Below, in pieces: positions 26,839-34,796 of a stretch of DNA of 64,000 nt. Under the pieces are notes generated by a model. The model did no database searches and was not told the DNA's origin. It saw nothing but the letters and a program-made list of their open reading frames with translations. The translations under genes were made by a program, and so were the position numbers. The stretch spans positions 558,001-622,000 of the forward strand of contig OY970370.1 in the NCBI GenBank assembly GCA_963718745.1. Direction: 5' to 3'. Each line of letters begins with the position of its first letter. Positions within the stretch are counted from its first letter, which is position 1. This DNA is from Fermentibacter sp963718745 [NCBI: Candidatus Fermentibacterota bacterium] (lineage in GTDB: Bacteria > Fermentibacterota > Fermentibacteria > Fermentibacterales).

Positions 26839-27105
26839 TCATGACCCGGCATCCAGGATCCCGACTTTGAAAACCACGTGCCCGTTGTCCGGACAGGCCA
26901 TCCCTGTCTTGCACAGAGGGTCTTTCTCATAGGTGAACCTTGCGCCGGATGTCAGAGCGAAGATGACCGGGAAGAGAGTGGTGTAGGCTCCCCCGCAGAA
27001 CGAGTCCGGCGTATCCAGTCCATCGAAGACGAACACGTCACCCGGCTTGTAGCCGTGCTGGCAATATCCGTCGACTCGTTCGACCTCTACCCTGAACTTC
27101 TTCAG
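26839..27105 (-). CDS. TIGR04076 family protein, CTG start
   Basis: An 88-aa protein of the TIGR04076 family. The conserved N-terminus FRVEVERVDGYCQHGYKPGD is only included if translation starts at the CTG at 27105, which has GAGGAG at good distance; the next start (GTG at 27036) would cut off the CxxGxxxGD motif. The C-terminal motif includes YTTLFPVIFALTSGARFTYE and CPDNGHVVFKV. An in-frame stop lies a few codons upstream, so no ATG or GTG option exists. Conserved Cys residues suggest metal binding. Function unknown. Confidence 0.8.
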   Translation of the reverse strand: MKKFRVEVERVDGYCQHGYKPGDVFVFDGLDTPDSFCGGAYTTLFPVIFALTSGARFTYEKDPLCKTGMACPDNGHVVFKVGILDAGS

Positions 27106-27135
27106 ATGATCTCCTCAGACTGGGTGTTCGAATAT

Positions 27136-27206
27136 GGGGTCAGACTACTCACACGTAACAACCCATCTCTGCGTCGACAGAATCAGTCTGCAGGCAGTCT
27201 GACCCC
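27136..27206. repeat. Short inverted-repeat element C1
   Basis: A 71-bp element. The left end GGGGTCAGACTACTCAC equals the left end of the B elements; the right end GGCAGTCTGACCCC is an imperfect inverted copy. It lacks the B internal sequence, so it may be an internally deleted B element. It lies 31 bp upstream of the CTG start of the TIGR04076 gene. Another half-end (AGCAGCCTGAC) is seen near 27241. Confidence 0.75.
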
Positions 27207-27264
27207 GTTCTCCCGGATTGTAGCATGCCGAAAGGGACACCGAGCAGCCTGACTTCGCCGCGAG

Positions 27265-27714
27265 TCAGTTGCCGGGTTCTCTGTCCGCCGGACCCGATCC
27301 CGGTACGAACCGCCCGTTGTAGTAGAGGTCGCGGATGCGCGAGGCTTCCTTGTCCGCCCACTTCCCGACCCCGACAGCCTTCATCCGGCAGAGGTTGAAA
27401 ACCTTCATGTTGTGCGGGAACACAGCAGCCCCCTCCTGTGCCGGAGCGAGCTTCAGGCACGGGAACTCGCCGCACTCGTAGCAGTAGGAGACCCCCTTCG
27501 AACGGACGCACTCCAGAGTCTCGCACGAGTCGACCAGGACACAGTACCCCCCTTGCACCCTGCATCCCCTGCAGGCGACCATCGAAGGATCGATCCCGCG
27601 CCTCTGCGCTATCCGCTGCCTCGTCTCGTCCGTGATGTTGGATTCGAGTACCTGGCAGTTGAAGCAGTCGATCCCGCACGGAGCCGTGAGCTCTTCTCTC
27701 GATATCTGCGCCAT
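27265..27714 (-). CDS. DUF3795 family protein
   Basis: A 149-aa DUF3795 protein: APCGIDCFNCQVLESN, VACRGCRVQGGYCVLVDSCE, CVRSKGVSYCYECGEFPCLK and PHNMKVFNLCRMKAVGVGKW. Its Cys spacing is the classical DUF3795 pattern, and it is only distantly related to the DUF3795 protein at 26268. The ATG follows AGAGG. Function unknown; likely a metal-binding cytosolic protein. Confidence 0.88.
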   Translation of the reverse strand: MAQISREELTAPCGIDCFNCQVLESNITDETRQRIAQRRGIDPSMVACRGCRVQGGYCVLVDSCETLECVRSKGVSYCYECGEFPCLKLAPAQEGAAVFPHNMKVFNLCRMKAVGVGKWADKEASRIRDLYYNGRFVPGSGPADREPGN

Positions 27715-27788
27715 CTCGAAACCTCTTCCAGTAGTGTCAGATCGAGTGGTGCAAGAACGCCCTGGCTCTCGGGGAGAAGCGGGTCATC

Positions 27789-28142
27789 TCAGCGTTCCGG
27801 CGTTTTCGGGATTTCGTCTCCGTGCCGCCTTCTTCTCCAGCCGCGTATCACGGACCACAGGAGGTAGAGCACGCAGCCGTCGAACAGGATGTTGATCCAG
27901 GACAGGATTACCTTCGCATTGGAACCGAGGCTGTGGTAGCTCTCGAGGAGTCCGGGCAGGAACACGAGCACCTGGAGCGTGTAGTGCGCCGTCATCGACA
28001 GAAGACTGGTCGTACCGTCCTCTCTCTCGTACTCCGAGGCGAAGCGCACGAGTACGGCCACATAGACGATCACGAACACCAGCGCGCTGCACACGAGGAA
28101 TCCGGCTGCGTGCCGGAGGACCGTTCTCAACCTCGTATTCAT
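27789..28142 (-). CDS. Small membrane protein
   Basis: A 117-aa protein with three hydrophobic segments (FLVCSALVFVIVYVAVLV, HYTLQVLVFLPGLL and VILSWINILFDGCVLYLLW) and a basic, probably cytosolic C-terminus (RGWRRRRHGDE). No family recognised. Single gene on the minus strand. Confidence 0.6.
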   Translation of the reverse strand: MNTRLRTVLRHAAGFLVCSALVFVIVYVAVLVRFASEYEREDGTTSLLSMTAHYTLQVLVFLPGLLESYHSLGSNAKVILSWINILFDGCVLYLLWSVIRGWRRRRHGDEIPKTPER

Positions 28143-28299
28143 CTAACAGCTCACTCCCTGTATTCGATCACAAGCTCGGCCGATTCTGCACTTCGAAGGA
28201 GCCTTGACTGCGCCGACTGCCGGGGGCGGATGGAGCGACTTATCGACCTGTTCAGTTCATTCAGTCAAGCCTGACACCATCCCCGCGGCAATCACATCA

Positions 28300-29046
28300 T
28301 CACCGCGGCATCAGCGCGAATACGCCCCAACCTACGTATTCACGCGTGTAAGCGGCATAGCGTTCGGGTCCCGCGGTCAGTTCGGTCCGGATTTCCTTCG
28401 CCAGCTCGTCGCCGGGATTGTTTTCGAGCCATCGGCGCATGGTGAGCCATCTAGCCGCCTCGTACCTATCCCATCCGTCCTGGTCGGCCAGAACCATTTC
28501 AACGACATCGCAGCCCAGGCGGCCGAACGACGCGAGAAGTTCCGGAAGCATGAGAAAGTCGGAGATCGAGTGGGCAAGACACCCTTTGGCAACATCTTCC
28601 GTAGGCGGTAACTGCCGCCAGTAGGGCTCGCCGATGAGGATGATCCCTCCGGGGCGGAGGCTCTGCGCCAGGAGTTCGATGGTGCCGGCGACACCCCCGG
28701 CGATCCAGGTGGCACCTAGACAGGCTGCCACGTCATCCTTCTCGTCAGAAACATAGCCGGCGGCATCACCATGGATGAACTCGACTTGATGGGCGACGCC
28801 GAGTTCTTCAGCGCGGAGTTTGGCTTTCTCGGTGAACAACCGGCTCATGTCGATACCGGTGCCGATGACGCCGTGATCGCGTGCCCAGGTGCACAGCATC
28901 TCCCCCGAACCGCTGCCTAGGTCCAGCACACGGTCCCCCGATTTCAGACGCAGCGCCGCGCCGAGAGTTGCGAGCTTGTCGGGTGTGATCGGGTTGTGGA
29001 TGCGGTGAGCGCTTTCGGTGATGTTGAATATTCGCGGGATGTCCAT
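28300..29046 (-). CDS. Class I SAM-dependent methyltransferase
   Basis: A 248-aa methyltransferase. Motif I is DRVLDLGSGSGEMLCTWA, the acidic loop after strand 2 is GTGIDMSRLFTEKAKLRAEE, motif II region is VEFIHGDAAGYVSDEKDD and the post-motif is LRPGGIILIGEPYWRQLPP. It looks like the family that methylates small molecules; the substrate is unknown. Element B1 begins 29 bp upstream of the start. Confidence 0.9.
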   Translation of the reverse strand: MDIPRIFNITESAHRIHNPITPDKLATLGAALRLKSGDRVLDLGSGSGEMLCTWARDHGVIGTGIDMSRLFTEKAKLRAEELGVAHQVEFIHGDAAGYVSDEKDDVAACLGATWIAGGVAGTIELLAQSLRPGGIILIGEPYWRQLPPTEDVAKGCLAHSISDFLMLPELLASFGRLGCDVVEMVLADQDGWDRYEAARWLTMRRWLENNPGDELAKEIRTELTAGPERYAAYTREYVGWGVFALMPR

Positions 29047-29075
29047 TTCAGGAGGTCTCCTTACGGTGAGAATAT

Positions 29076-29227
29076 GGGGTCAGACTACTCACAAAACCCC
29101 ATCTGCAACTTAATGAACACCTGTAAAATACGTCCATAGACGATTTACAGGTTACTTGACAACAAGGAGTGACTTCATGACTGATGCTGCATTTCAGCAT
29201 CAAAAACCACGTATCTGCCTGCTCGAG
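29076..29227. mobile_element. MITE-like element B1 (right end missing)
   Basis: A truncated copy of the B element (about 152 bp): left end GGGGTCAGACTACTCAC, then the internal hairpin ACCTGTAAA...TTTACAGGT at 29119-29152 and a shared block through CGTATCTGCCTGCTCGAG. The right 55 bp with the inverted end are missing; the stop of the GNAT gene lies 29 bp further. A private hairpin TGATGCTG/CAGCATCA lies near 29179-29200. No ORF of note. Confidence 0.82.
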
Positions 29228-29255
29228 TTATCGATCGGATGCGCCTCGGAGTCTT

Positions 29256-29738
29256 CTAGCTACCCGCCGTATCCTCCCCCACCGTGAAGTCCGTCCACTC
29301 CACGTCGGTCAGCTCCATCATATCTGCGGATCTCCTCATCCCCATCTTCTCGTAGAAGCCGACTGCCTCCTCGTTGGCACAGGCGAACAGAACAATGTCC
29401 CGCGAACCTCCGGCCGCCTCCCTGGCCAGGCGCAGCAGTTCTCTCCCTATGCCCATACCGGTGTAGTCCCTGTCGATCCCGAGATCGGTTGCCAGCAGCC
29501 AGTAAGCGAAGTCGGTAAGGCCGAAGCAGACCCCTACTATCGTTCCGGTACGATTCCGCGCGATCAGGCTTATCGTGGCGTTCGCGACGAGCCTCTCGAT
29601 CCTCTCACGGAAGCGTTCCTCCGGGTACTGGCTCCCCAGGTCGGTTCTGGAAAGGAACTCGATGTAATCCCCGGCGGAGACGCGCTCCTGACTGATCGTA
29701 ATCCTGCCCAGTGACGAATCCAACTTGCTCACGGTCAT
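29256..29738 (-). CDS. GNAT family N-acetyltransferase
   Basis: A 160-aa GNAT fold protein. The acetyl-CoA pyrophosphate-binding loop is RDYTGMGIGRELLRLA, preceded by the strand TGTIVGVCFGLTDFAYWLLA and followed by DIVLFACANEEAVGFYEKMG, all typical. Substrate unknown. The ATG at 29738 follows AAGGGA; a GTG two codons earlier is possible. It is flanked by B1 (3' side) and B2 (5' side). Confidence 0.92.
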   Translation of the reverse strand: MTVSKLDSSLGRITISQERVSAGDYIEFLSRTDLGSQYPEERFRERIERLVANATISLIARNRTGTIVGVCFGLTDFAYWLLATDLGIDRDYTGMGIGRELLRLAREAAGGSRDIVLFACANEEAVGFYEKMGMRRSADMMELTDVEWTDFTVGEDTAGS

Positions 29739-29755
29739 ATGCACTTCCCTTTTAC

Positions 29756-29961
29756 GGGGTCAGACTACTCACAAAACCGCATCTGCAACTTTATGTACAC
29801 CTGCAAGATACGTCCATAGGCAATTTACAGGTTACTTGACAACAAGAAGTGACTTCATGCCTGGTTGTTCTATTTCAGCGCCAAAACCACGTATCTGCCT
29901 GCTCGAGGGTGATCATGCGTTACTGCCGGTGCAGCGGGCACATGGTGAGTAGTCTGACCCC
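29756..29961. mobile_element. MITE-like element B2 (complete)
   Basis: A 206-bp element with perfect 17-bp terminal inverted repeats, GGGGTCAGACTACTCAC at the left and GTGAGTAGTCTGACCCC at the right. It contains no usable ORF. It shares its internal sequence with B1 (about 90% over 140 bp) and B3. I see no clear target-site duplication. It starts 18 bp upstream of the GNAT start. A further half-end, AAGTAGCCTGACCCC, lies at 29980-29994. Confidence 0.88.
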
Positions 29962-30062
29962 ATTGGTAGATCCGTCAGCAAGTAGCCTGACCCCGTTCGC
30001 ATCATGTATCTTCGGGGCAGGATAAAGCGGATGATTCAAGCGAAATGCTATCAAGGAGCGGT

Positions 30063-30713
30063 ATGGCTGAAGGTGCTGGCGCGAGGGAGAGGATAATCCT
30101 CGCAGCTATCGAGATACTCGAGAAGGAGGGAGCGGCGGGGATCACCACCCGGCGCATAGCCTCCGAGGCCGGAGTGAATTCTGCCGCGGTGAACTACTAC
30201 TTCGGTTCGAAGGAGGAACTTGTCCGGCGCGTGATGGAGACAACTCTCTCGCACGGCCTGACTGACTGGGTCGAGGTGTTCCGCGACGAGACGGTGAAGT
30301 GCCCCGTGAGACTCTACGCAGTGCTGTCCCTGATGCTGGAGGGGATCGAGCGCAACCCGGGCCTGGTCCGCGCCCATCTCTTCGAGGCAGGTACGAGGGA
30401 CTGGAGCCGCAGGGAGTTCACCCGAATGCTCTCGGCCTTCCTCGACGAGGCGTCCAGGGTGCTCTCGTCTGATTCAGGCATGCGCCCCGACGAACTGAAG
30501 CCCGCCCTCGGCCGACTCATGATGTCTGTGCTGTCCGCGGGCCTCATCCCCGAGATGCTTCCCGTCATAGCTCCGGGCGGGCGTGAGGAGTTCCTCCTCG
30601 ACCTTGTCCACACCATCCCCGGCATGCACCTGGAGCTGACCGGGGAGATCCGCGCCCAGTTGGAGTCGATCCGCACTCGTGCCTTCTCGAGCTTTGACGG
30701 CCAGACTCGATGA
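30063..30713 (+). CDS. TetR family transcriptional regulator
   Basis: A 216-aa repressor. The N-terminal helix-turn-helix is ILAAIEILEKEGAAGITTRR followed by EAGVNSAAVNYYFGSKEELV, typical of TetR; the C-terminal ligand domain is helical (YAVLSLMLEGIERNPGLVRA). The ATG at 30063 has AAGGAG; an in-frame start at 30045 is less likely. It is one of only two plus-strand genes between 22.5 and 34.8 kb besides peptidase E. Its target is not obvious; no efflux gene is adjacent. Confidence 0.93.
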   Translation: MAEGAGARERIILAAIEILEKEGAAGITTRRIASEAGVNSAAVNYYFGSKEELVRRVMETTLSHGLTDWVEVFRDETVKCPVRLYAVLSLMLEGIERNPGLVRAHLFEAGTRDWSRREFTRMLSAFLDEASRVLSSDSGMRPDELKPALGRLMMSVLSAGLIPEMLPVIAPGGREEFLLDLVHTIPGMHLELTGEIRAQLESIRTRAFSSFDGQTR

Positions 30714-30838
30714 CGGGTCAGTACAGACGGTTTATCTTGTGTCGGTTTGCGCAGAGGCATCGTGACATTCTGGATCAGAGCTCTGCCGACTCCGGCAACA
30801 GACATGAGGCTGCCCGGTCACGACACTGACGATGTGCA

Positions 30839-31525
30839 TTGGAGAGTACCCTGCTGAACATCGCACTCACCAGCGATCTCCCATCAACGGCCATTCAGGG
30901 AGTCTTCGATTTCATGAGAAGCGGGGAGCCATACCCGCGAATCGCCTGGATGCCGCCATGCACCAGGACGGGGCGAGCGCTTTTCCCTGCCGCACAAGAG
31001 TTGTTTGCTGCGCATGGCTTTTCGTATCTCGAATACTGTGACATCGATCAGGAACCGAACGAGGCACAGCTGTCCGACCTCGCGAGCTACGACGTCATCT
31101 ACATGACGGGAGGCGATCCGGTAGCGTTTCGGTGCAACATCCTCCGCAACACACTGTCTGCACGCCTGAGGCAGTACCTGACAGCCGGCCGTATGATCGT
31201 CGCCGCAAGCGGGGGATCGATGCAGCTAACCCGGAACATATCATTGTTCAGGCTGTCCACTGCCCCGTTCGACGAGGTGCTGGAGAATCACGGAGAGTAC
31301 GAGGGACTCGGTTTCGTCGAATTCGAGATGCTGCCGCATCTGAATCGGTTCGATCCTGCATTTCTGGAGAAAGTCCGGCGCTACTCCGTGTGCGCTGGGC
31401 GTGATGTGCTTGCCCTTGCCGATGGCGCTGCACTACTCTGCACGAACAGCGACGAGTACACGTGCCTTGGACGGGTCGTCAGGTATCGAAATGGTGCCGC
31501 AAGCGAAATCGGGACCATTGCGTGA
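30839..31525 (+). CDS. Peptidase E-like (S51) protein
   Basis: A protein of about 228 aa of the class I glutamine amidotransferase-like/S51 dipeptidase E family: NIALTSDLPSTAIQGVFDFM, SYDVIYMTGGDPVAFRCNIL and the nucleophile elbow RMIVAASGGSMQLTRNISLF (Ser in the SGGS turn rather than GxSAG). A GFVEFEMLPHLNRFD segment carries the His. Substrate: probably N-terminal Asp dipeptides, unverified. There is no ATG; the start could be TTG at 30839 or a CTG at 30851/30854. Confidence 0.8.
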   Translation: MESTLLNIALTSDLPSTAIQGVFDFMRSGEPYPRIAWMPPCTRTGRALFPAAQELFAAHGFSYLEYCDIDQEPNEAQLSDLASYDVIYMTGGDPVAFRCNILRNTLSARLRQYLTAGRMIVAASGGSMQLTRNISLFRLSTAPFDEVLENHGEYEGLGFVEFEMLPHLNRFDPAFLEKVRRYSVCAGRDVLALADGAALLCTNSDEYTCLGRVVRYRNGAASEIGTIA

Positions 31526-31539
31526 CAATTCCGGATTCC

Positions 31540-31747
31540 GGGGTCAGACTACTCACCAAACTGCACCTGCAACTTATTGAACACATGCGAAATACATCCA
31601 TAGGCGGTTTACAGGTTAAACATTATCAGAAAGTGACTTCATAACTGAATGCCATACTTCAGCTTCCGGAACCACTCATGTGCCTGCTCGAGGGTGGAAC
31701 ATGCGTTACTGCCAGTGTTGAGGGCATCTGGTAAGTAGCCTGCCCCC
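31540..31747. mobile_element. MITE-like element B3 (decayed)
   Basis: A 208-bp copy of the B element: left end GGGGTCAGACTACTCAC intact, right end decayed to GTAAGTAGCCTGCCCCC. The inside matches B2 through TGCCTGCTCGAGGGTGGAAC and ATGCGTTACTGCC but is the most diverged of the full-length copies. It begins 14 bp after the stop of peptidase E and ends 60 bp before the pentapeptide gene stop. Confidence 0.82.
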
Positions 31748-31806
31748 GATCAGCCGTTCATCCCGGATAGCCGTCCAGCCCACCAAGCTCCACCACACTC
31801 CCGGTA

Positions 31807-32229
31807 TCAGCTGTTCCTTGACTTCCAGGCGGCCAGGAGATCGGAGACGGGAATACCGTCGATCGTCATTCCGGTAAGGTTGCATTCCTCGATCCGTGAT
31901 CCGGAGAGGTCGACGTGCCTGAACAGGCTGTCGCACAGCATCACGTTCTCGAATGTCACCGCCCTCTGCCTGGCCTGCCGGCCATCCACGTCGGGCGGGG
32001 TGCCGATACAGCCTAGGGACGCGCCTCCGATCTGCGCAGCTGATACCCTGATGTCGCTCATGTTGACGTTGTGGAAGCTCGCACCGCTCAGGTTTACGTC
32101 GTCGAAGACCGATCCCGAGAGGTTCACGTCATGGAACTCCGCGCCCGCCATGTTCGCGTCGCGGAATCTCACGCCGGAGATGTCGACGTTCTCCACTATC
32201 TGCGTCCCGTACCCGATCCTGGGATCCAA
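31807..32229 (-). CDS. Pentapeptide-repeat protein
   Basis: A 140-aa protein with tandem pentapeptide repeats (centre Phe/Leu, alanine or similar before it): NVDISGVRFRDANMAGAEFH, DVNLSGSVFDDVNLSGASFH, and, after a 35-residue interruption with Cys and Pro, TFENVMLCDSLFRHVDLSGS. The repeats form a right-handed quadrilateral beta-helix; some such proteins protect DNA gyrase, but most have unknown roles. The start is TTG at 32229 with GGAGGT seven bases ahead; element B4 begins 19 bp upstream. Confidence 0.9.
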   Translation of the reverse strand: MDPRIGYGTQIVENVDISGVRFRDANMAGAEFHDVNLSGSVFDDVNLSGASFHNVNMSDIRVSAAQIGGASLGCIGTPPDVDGRQARQRAVTFENVMLCDSLFRHVDLSGSRIEECNLTGMTIDGIPVSDLLAAWKSRNS

Positions 32230-32247
32230 CGAGCTACCTCCTCTGAC

Positions 32248-32455
32248 GGGGTCAGACTACTCACCAAACTGCACCTGCAACTTAATGAACACCTGCAAGA
32301 TACGTCCATAGGCGATTTACAGGTTTGTCTCTGAAGAAAAGCGTGTTTCGCAACTGCATGCTGCATCTGCTTTTCTGGTAACGTCATTTTTCTGGCAATT
32401 GTGAAAAGCTGCCATTATGCTGATACAGTCAGCATCTGGTGAGTAGTCTGACCCC
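32248..32455. mobile_element. MITE-like element B4 (complete ends, different inside)
   Basis: A 208-bp element with perfect 17-bp terminal inverted repeats (GGGGTCAGACTACTCAC and GTGAGTAGTCTGACCCC). The left 80 bp match B2 and B3, ending at TTTACAGG; the rest is unrelated in sequence but nearly the same length, with its own hairpin (ATGCTGA/TCAGCAT near 32420-32435). So the ends and the length are conserved while the right half is exchanged. It lies between the pentapeptide gene start and the TonB receptor stop. Confidence 0.88.
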
Positions 32456-32467
32456 ATTGGAACTCCG

Positions 32468-34747
32468 TTAAAACTCGTACTCCAGGCCGATGACCGGCAT
32501 GATCCCCCACTGGAGGATCGTATCCTCCCTCCGCTCCACCTCGTTCCAGTAGACCGACGAGATGTTGCGCCTTCCGTATGCATTCCACAGGGAGGCGTAG
32601 GCGACCAGGTTGGAGCCTTCGAAGAAGAACCGCCGGTCAGCCCTGATGTTCAGCGAATGGAAGGCCGGGAGCCTCTCGGCGTTGATCCTTGTTTCGTCCA
32701 GGATCGTGCGGTTGTAGAGAGCCGAGGCTTCGGGATCCAGCGGCGTGTAAGGCCTTCCCCCGGCGTAGACCCAGCGGGCGCTGAACTCCCAGCGCTCGTT
32801 CGGCTTGTACCCGCCCTCGGCCGTGAATGTGATCCTGTTGTCGTAGATCCTGTTGCGCCAGGGCTCGCCAGGATTGCGGTACTGCGCGACAGAGTACGAC
32901 CCGGCCAGAATCCCGTAAACTCCGCTCACGAGCTTCTTCTCCACCAGGAGCTCGATGCCGCGCGCCCTCGCCTCGCCTCCGACTGCGAGCGTATCGAAGG
33001 AGTAGAGATCCTGCTCGCTGCCCAGACCGTCCAGGATGAAGAAGCCGGGCTTGGTCGGATCGTAGGGGAAGCTTCCGTATTCCTTCACGTAGGCTTCCAG
33101 GGTCAGACGGGTCTCGTCCTGCAGTAGATGCGAGACTCCGATCACTGAATGGACCGCTTCCGGATCGTCCAGTTCTTCAAAGACCCCTCCCCGGGCACGC
33201 AGGTCGGAGGGGAGGTCCTGGCGGAAGATTCCGGCCGAGGCAGTCAGGGCGGTGCCGTCGGACACCTCGTATCGCAATGCTCCGCGTGGCGACACGCCGG
33301 TCCTGCCATCGACACCGGACCAGTCCAGCCTTGCGCCTGTGGTCGCGGAAAGGCCGCCGTAAACATGGAACGAGACGTCCGTGAAGAATCCTGCGCCCAG
33401 CGCATCGGCATCATCATCGACCAGGAGGCCCGGGATGGGATCGCCCGTGAAGCTGGTATCAGGAGCGTACCAGTTGTCGAAGCGGTCGAACGAGCATTCC
33501 GCATCGACGCCGAACCTCACTCCGGTGGAGGCACCCGCCTGCCAAGAGTTGGAATTGCGAAGACGCAGCGATCTTTCTGTGGAGTTCTGGACGGCCTGGA
33601 GCCCGCCTGTCGAGGTTCGGGAGTACTCGCCCCTGTAGCTGATCCCCTGGAACGAGACAGCGGTCTCCGAATAGCCCGTCCCGCTCCAGAGAGTGCGAAG
33701 CGAGGCCCCTGCAGTCGCGTTCCAGTTGTCCGTGATCCCGCAGTCCGGGTTGCCGTCCTCCCACGCCTGGTCGCGCGTGTAGTCAGCGTAGTCCAGCGCG
33801 CCGGCAGCAACGAAGGAGAGCCTGTTACGAGGAGACAGGTCGTACACCACCTTCGCAGCGAAGTCGGAATAGCTCGGGGCGGTAGAGATCTCTGCGATGT
33901 CGACCAGGAGGTCGATCCAGCTGTGCCGGGCGCAGGCGAGCCAGGAGCCCCGCCCTCCTTCGACCGGTCCCTCGGCCACCCCCCCGGCGCCGGACATGCT
34001 GAAATCGAGCTGGCCGTCGAACTGCCCGCGGTTCCCCTCGCGCAGCTCCAGCTCCATGACCGAGGAGAGCCTCCCGCCGTACATCGCGGGAAAGCCCCCC
34101 GCCATGAATGTCACGTTTTCGAGGAGGTCGACGTTGATCATGCCGAGCCCTCCCCCGGTGGTTCCCTGGCGCGGGAAGTGGTTGATGTTGGCCATCTCGA
34201 TGCCGTCGATGTAGAAGCCTGTCTCGGACGGATTGCCACCCCTCACCGCCAGGCCGTTGTACTGGTCGTCGAACTTCGCGACGGAGGGGAGGCTGGTAAC
34301 GACCCTGATCACATCCCCGGCGGAACCCGGAGCCCTCCTCACCTGCTCGCCGGACATGGTCGAGGAGCTGGTGGCCGGAGCGGATTCCACGGGAAAGTAT
34401 TCCGGCCTCACCGTGATCACGATACCGCCGACCGCAACGGTTTCGAGCGCGAAATCCACGGCTGTCGACCGGGCTGACCTGACGATCACATCCGTCTGCA
34501 CCCTGGTGCCGTAGCCTACGCAGGAGCAGGATACCGTGTAGGAACCAACCGGCACGTCACGGATCGAGAAAGCGCCCGATGCGTCCGCCATCGCCCCCGT
34601 GGCAGTTCCCTCCAGCATCAGAGTTGCCCCGACGATCGGTGCGAGGGTCGCGGCATCGACAACCGTCCCGGCGATGCTTCCCGAGGGTGCGTCAGCGGAA
34701 GCTGTCGAGAGTGAGATGATGAGTATGAACAACAGTCTGGACTGCAT
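32468..34747 (-). CDS. TonB-dependent receptor with carboxypeptidase-regulatory domain
   Basis: A 759-aa outer-membrane receptor: signal peptide (LLFILIISLSTASADA), a carboxypeptidase-regulatory-like beta domain at about 22-105 (GSIAGTVVDAATLAPIVGAT), plug at about 130-235 (VRGGNPSETGFYIDGIEM, FPAMYGGRLSSVMELELREG) and a beta barrel ending in GLEYEF with terminal Phe for BAM recognition. Substrate unknown (siderophore, vitamin or oligosaccharide). The ATG follows CAGGAGGCCGCA. A 16-bp perfect palindrome lies 50 bp upstream and may be its operator. No TonB or SusD gene is close. Confidence 0.93.
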   Translation of the reverse strand: MQSRLLFILIISLSTASADAPSGSIAGTVVDAATLAPIVGATLMLEGTATGAMADASGAFSIRDVPVGSYTVSCSCVGYGTRVQTDVIVRSARSTAVDFALETVAVGGIVITVRPEYFPVESAPATSSSTMSGEQVRRAPGSAGDVIRVVTSLPSVAKFDDQYNGLAVRGGNPSETGFYIDGIEMANINHFPRQGTTGGGLGMINVDLLENVTFMAGGFPAMYGGRLSSVMELELREGNRGQFDGQLDFSMSGAGGVAEGPVEGGRGSWLACARHSWIDLLVDIAEISTAPSYSDFAAKVVYDLSPRNRLSFVAAGALDYADYTRDQAWEDGNPDCGITDNWNATAGASLRTLWSGTGYSETAVSFQGISYRGEYSRTSTGGLQAVQNSTERSLRLRNSNSWQAGASTGVRFGVDAECSFDRFDNWYAPDTSFTGDPIPGLLVDDDADALGAGFFTDVSFHVYGGLSATTGARLDWSGVDGRTGVSPRGALRYEVSDGTALTASAGIFRQDLPSDLRARGGVFEELDDPEAVHSVIGVSHLLQDETRLTLEAYVKEYGSFPYDPTKPGFFILDGLGSEQDLYSFDTLAVGGEARARGIELLVEKKLVSGVYGILAGSYSVAQYRNPGEPWRNRIYDNRITFTAEGGYKPNERWEFSARWVYAGGRPYTPLDPEASALYNRTILDETRINAERLPAFHSLNIRADRRFFFEGSNLVAYASLWNAYGRRNISSVYWNEVERREDTILQWGIMPVIGLEYEF

Positions 34748-34796
34748 TGCGGCCTCCTGTGCGGCATGGCTGACTCACAAGGATCAATCGTTTGAT

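Noticed and set aside
29161-29714. Plus-strand ORF starting in B1 (ATG at about 29177)
   Set aside because: It runs antisense to the GNAT gene and is not shared by the other B copies.
29076-32455. CRISPR array
   Set aside because: The repeats are 70-210 bp, irregularly spaced by whole genes, and partly inverted. No cas gene is present.
33149-34477. 442-codon plus-strand frame opposite the TonB receptor
   Set aside because: It is a GC-rich shadow of the receptor; it has no domain and no ribosome-binding site.
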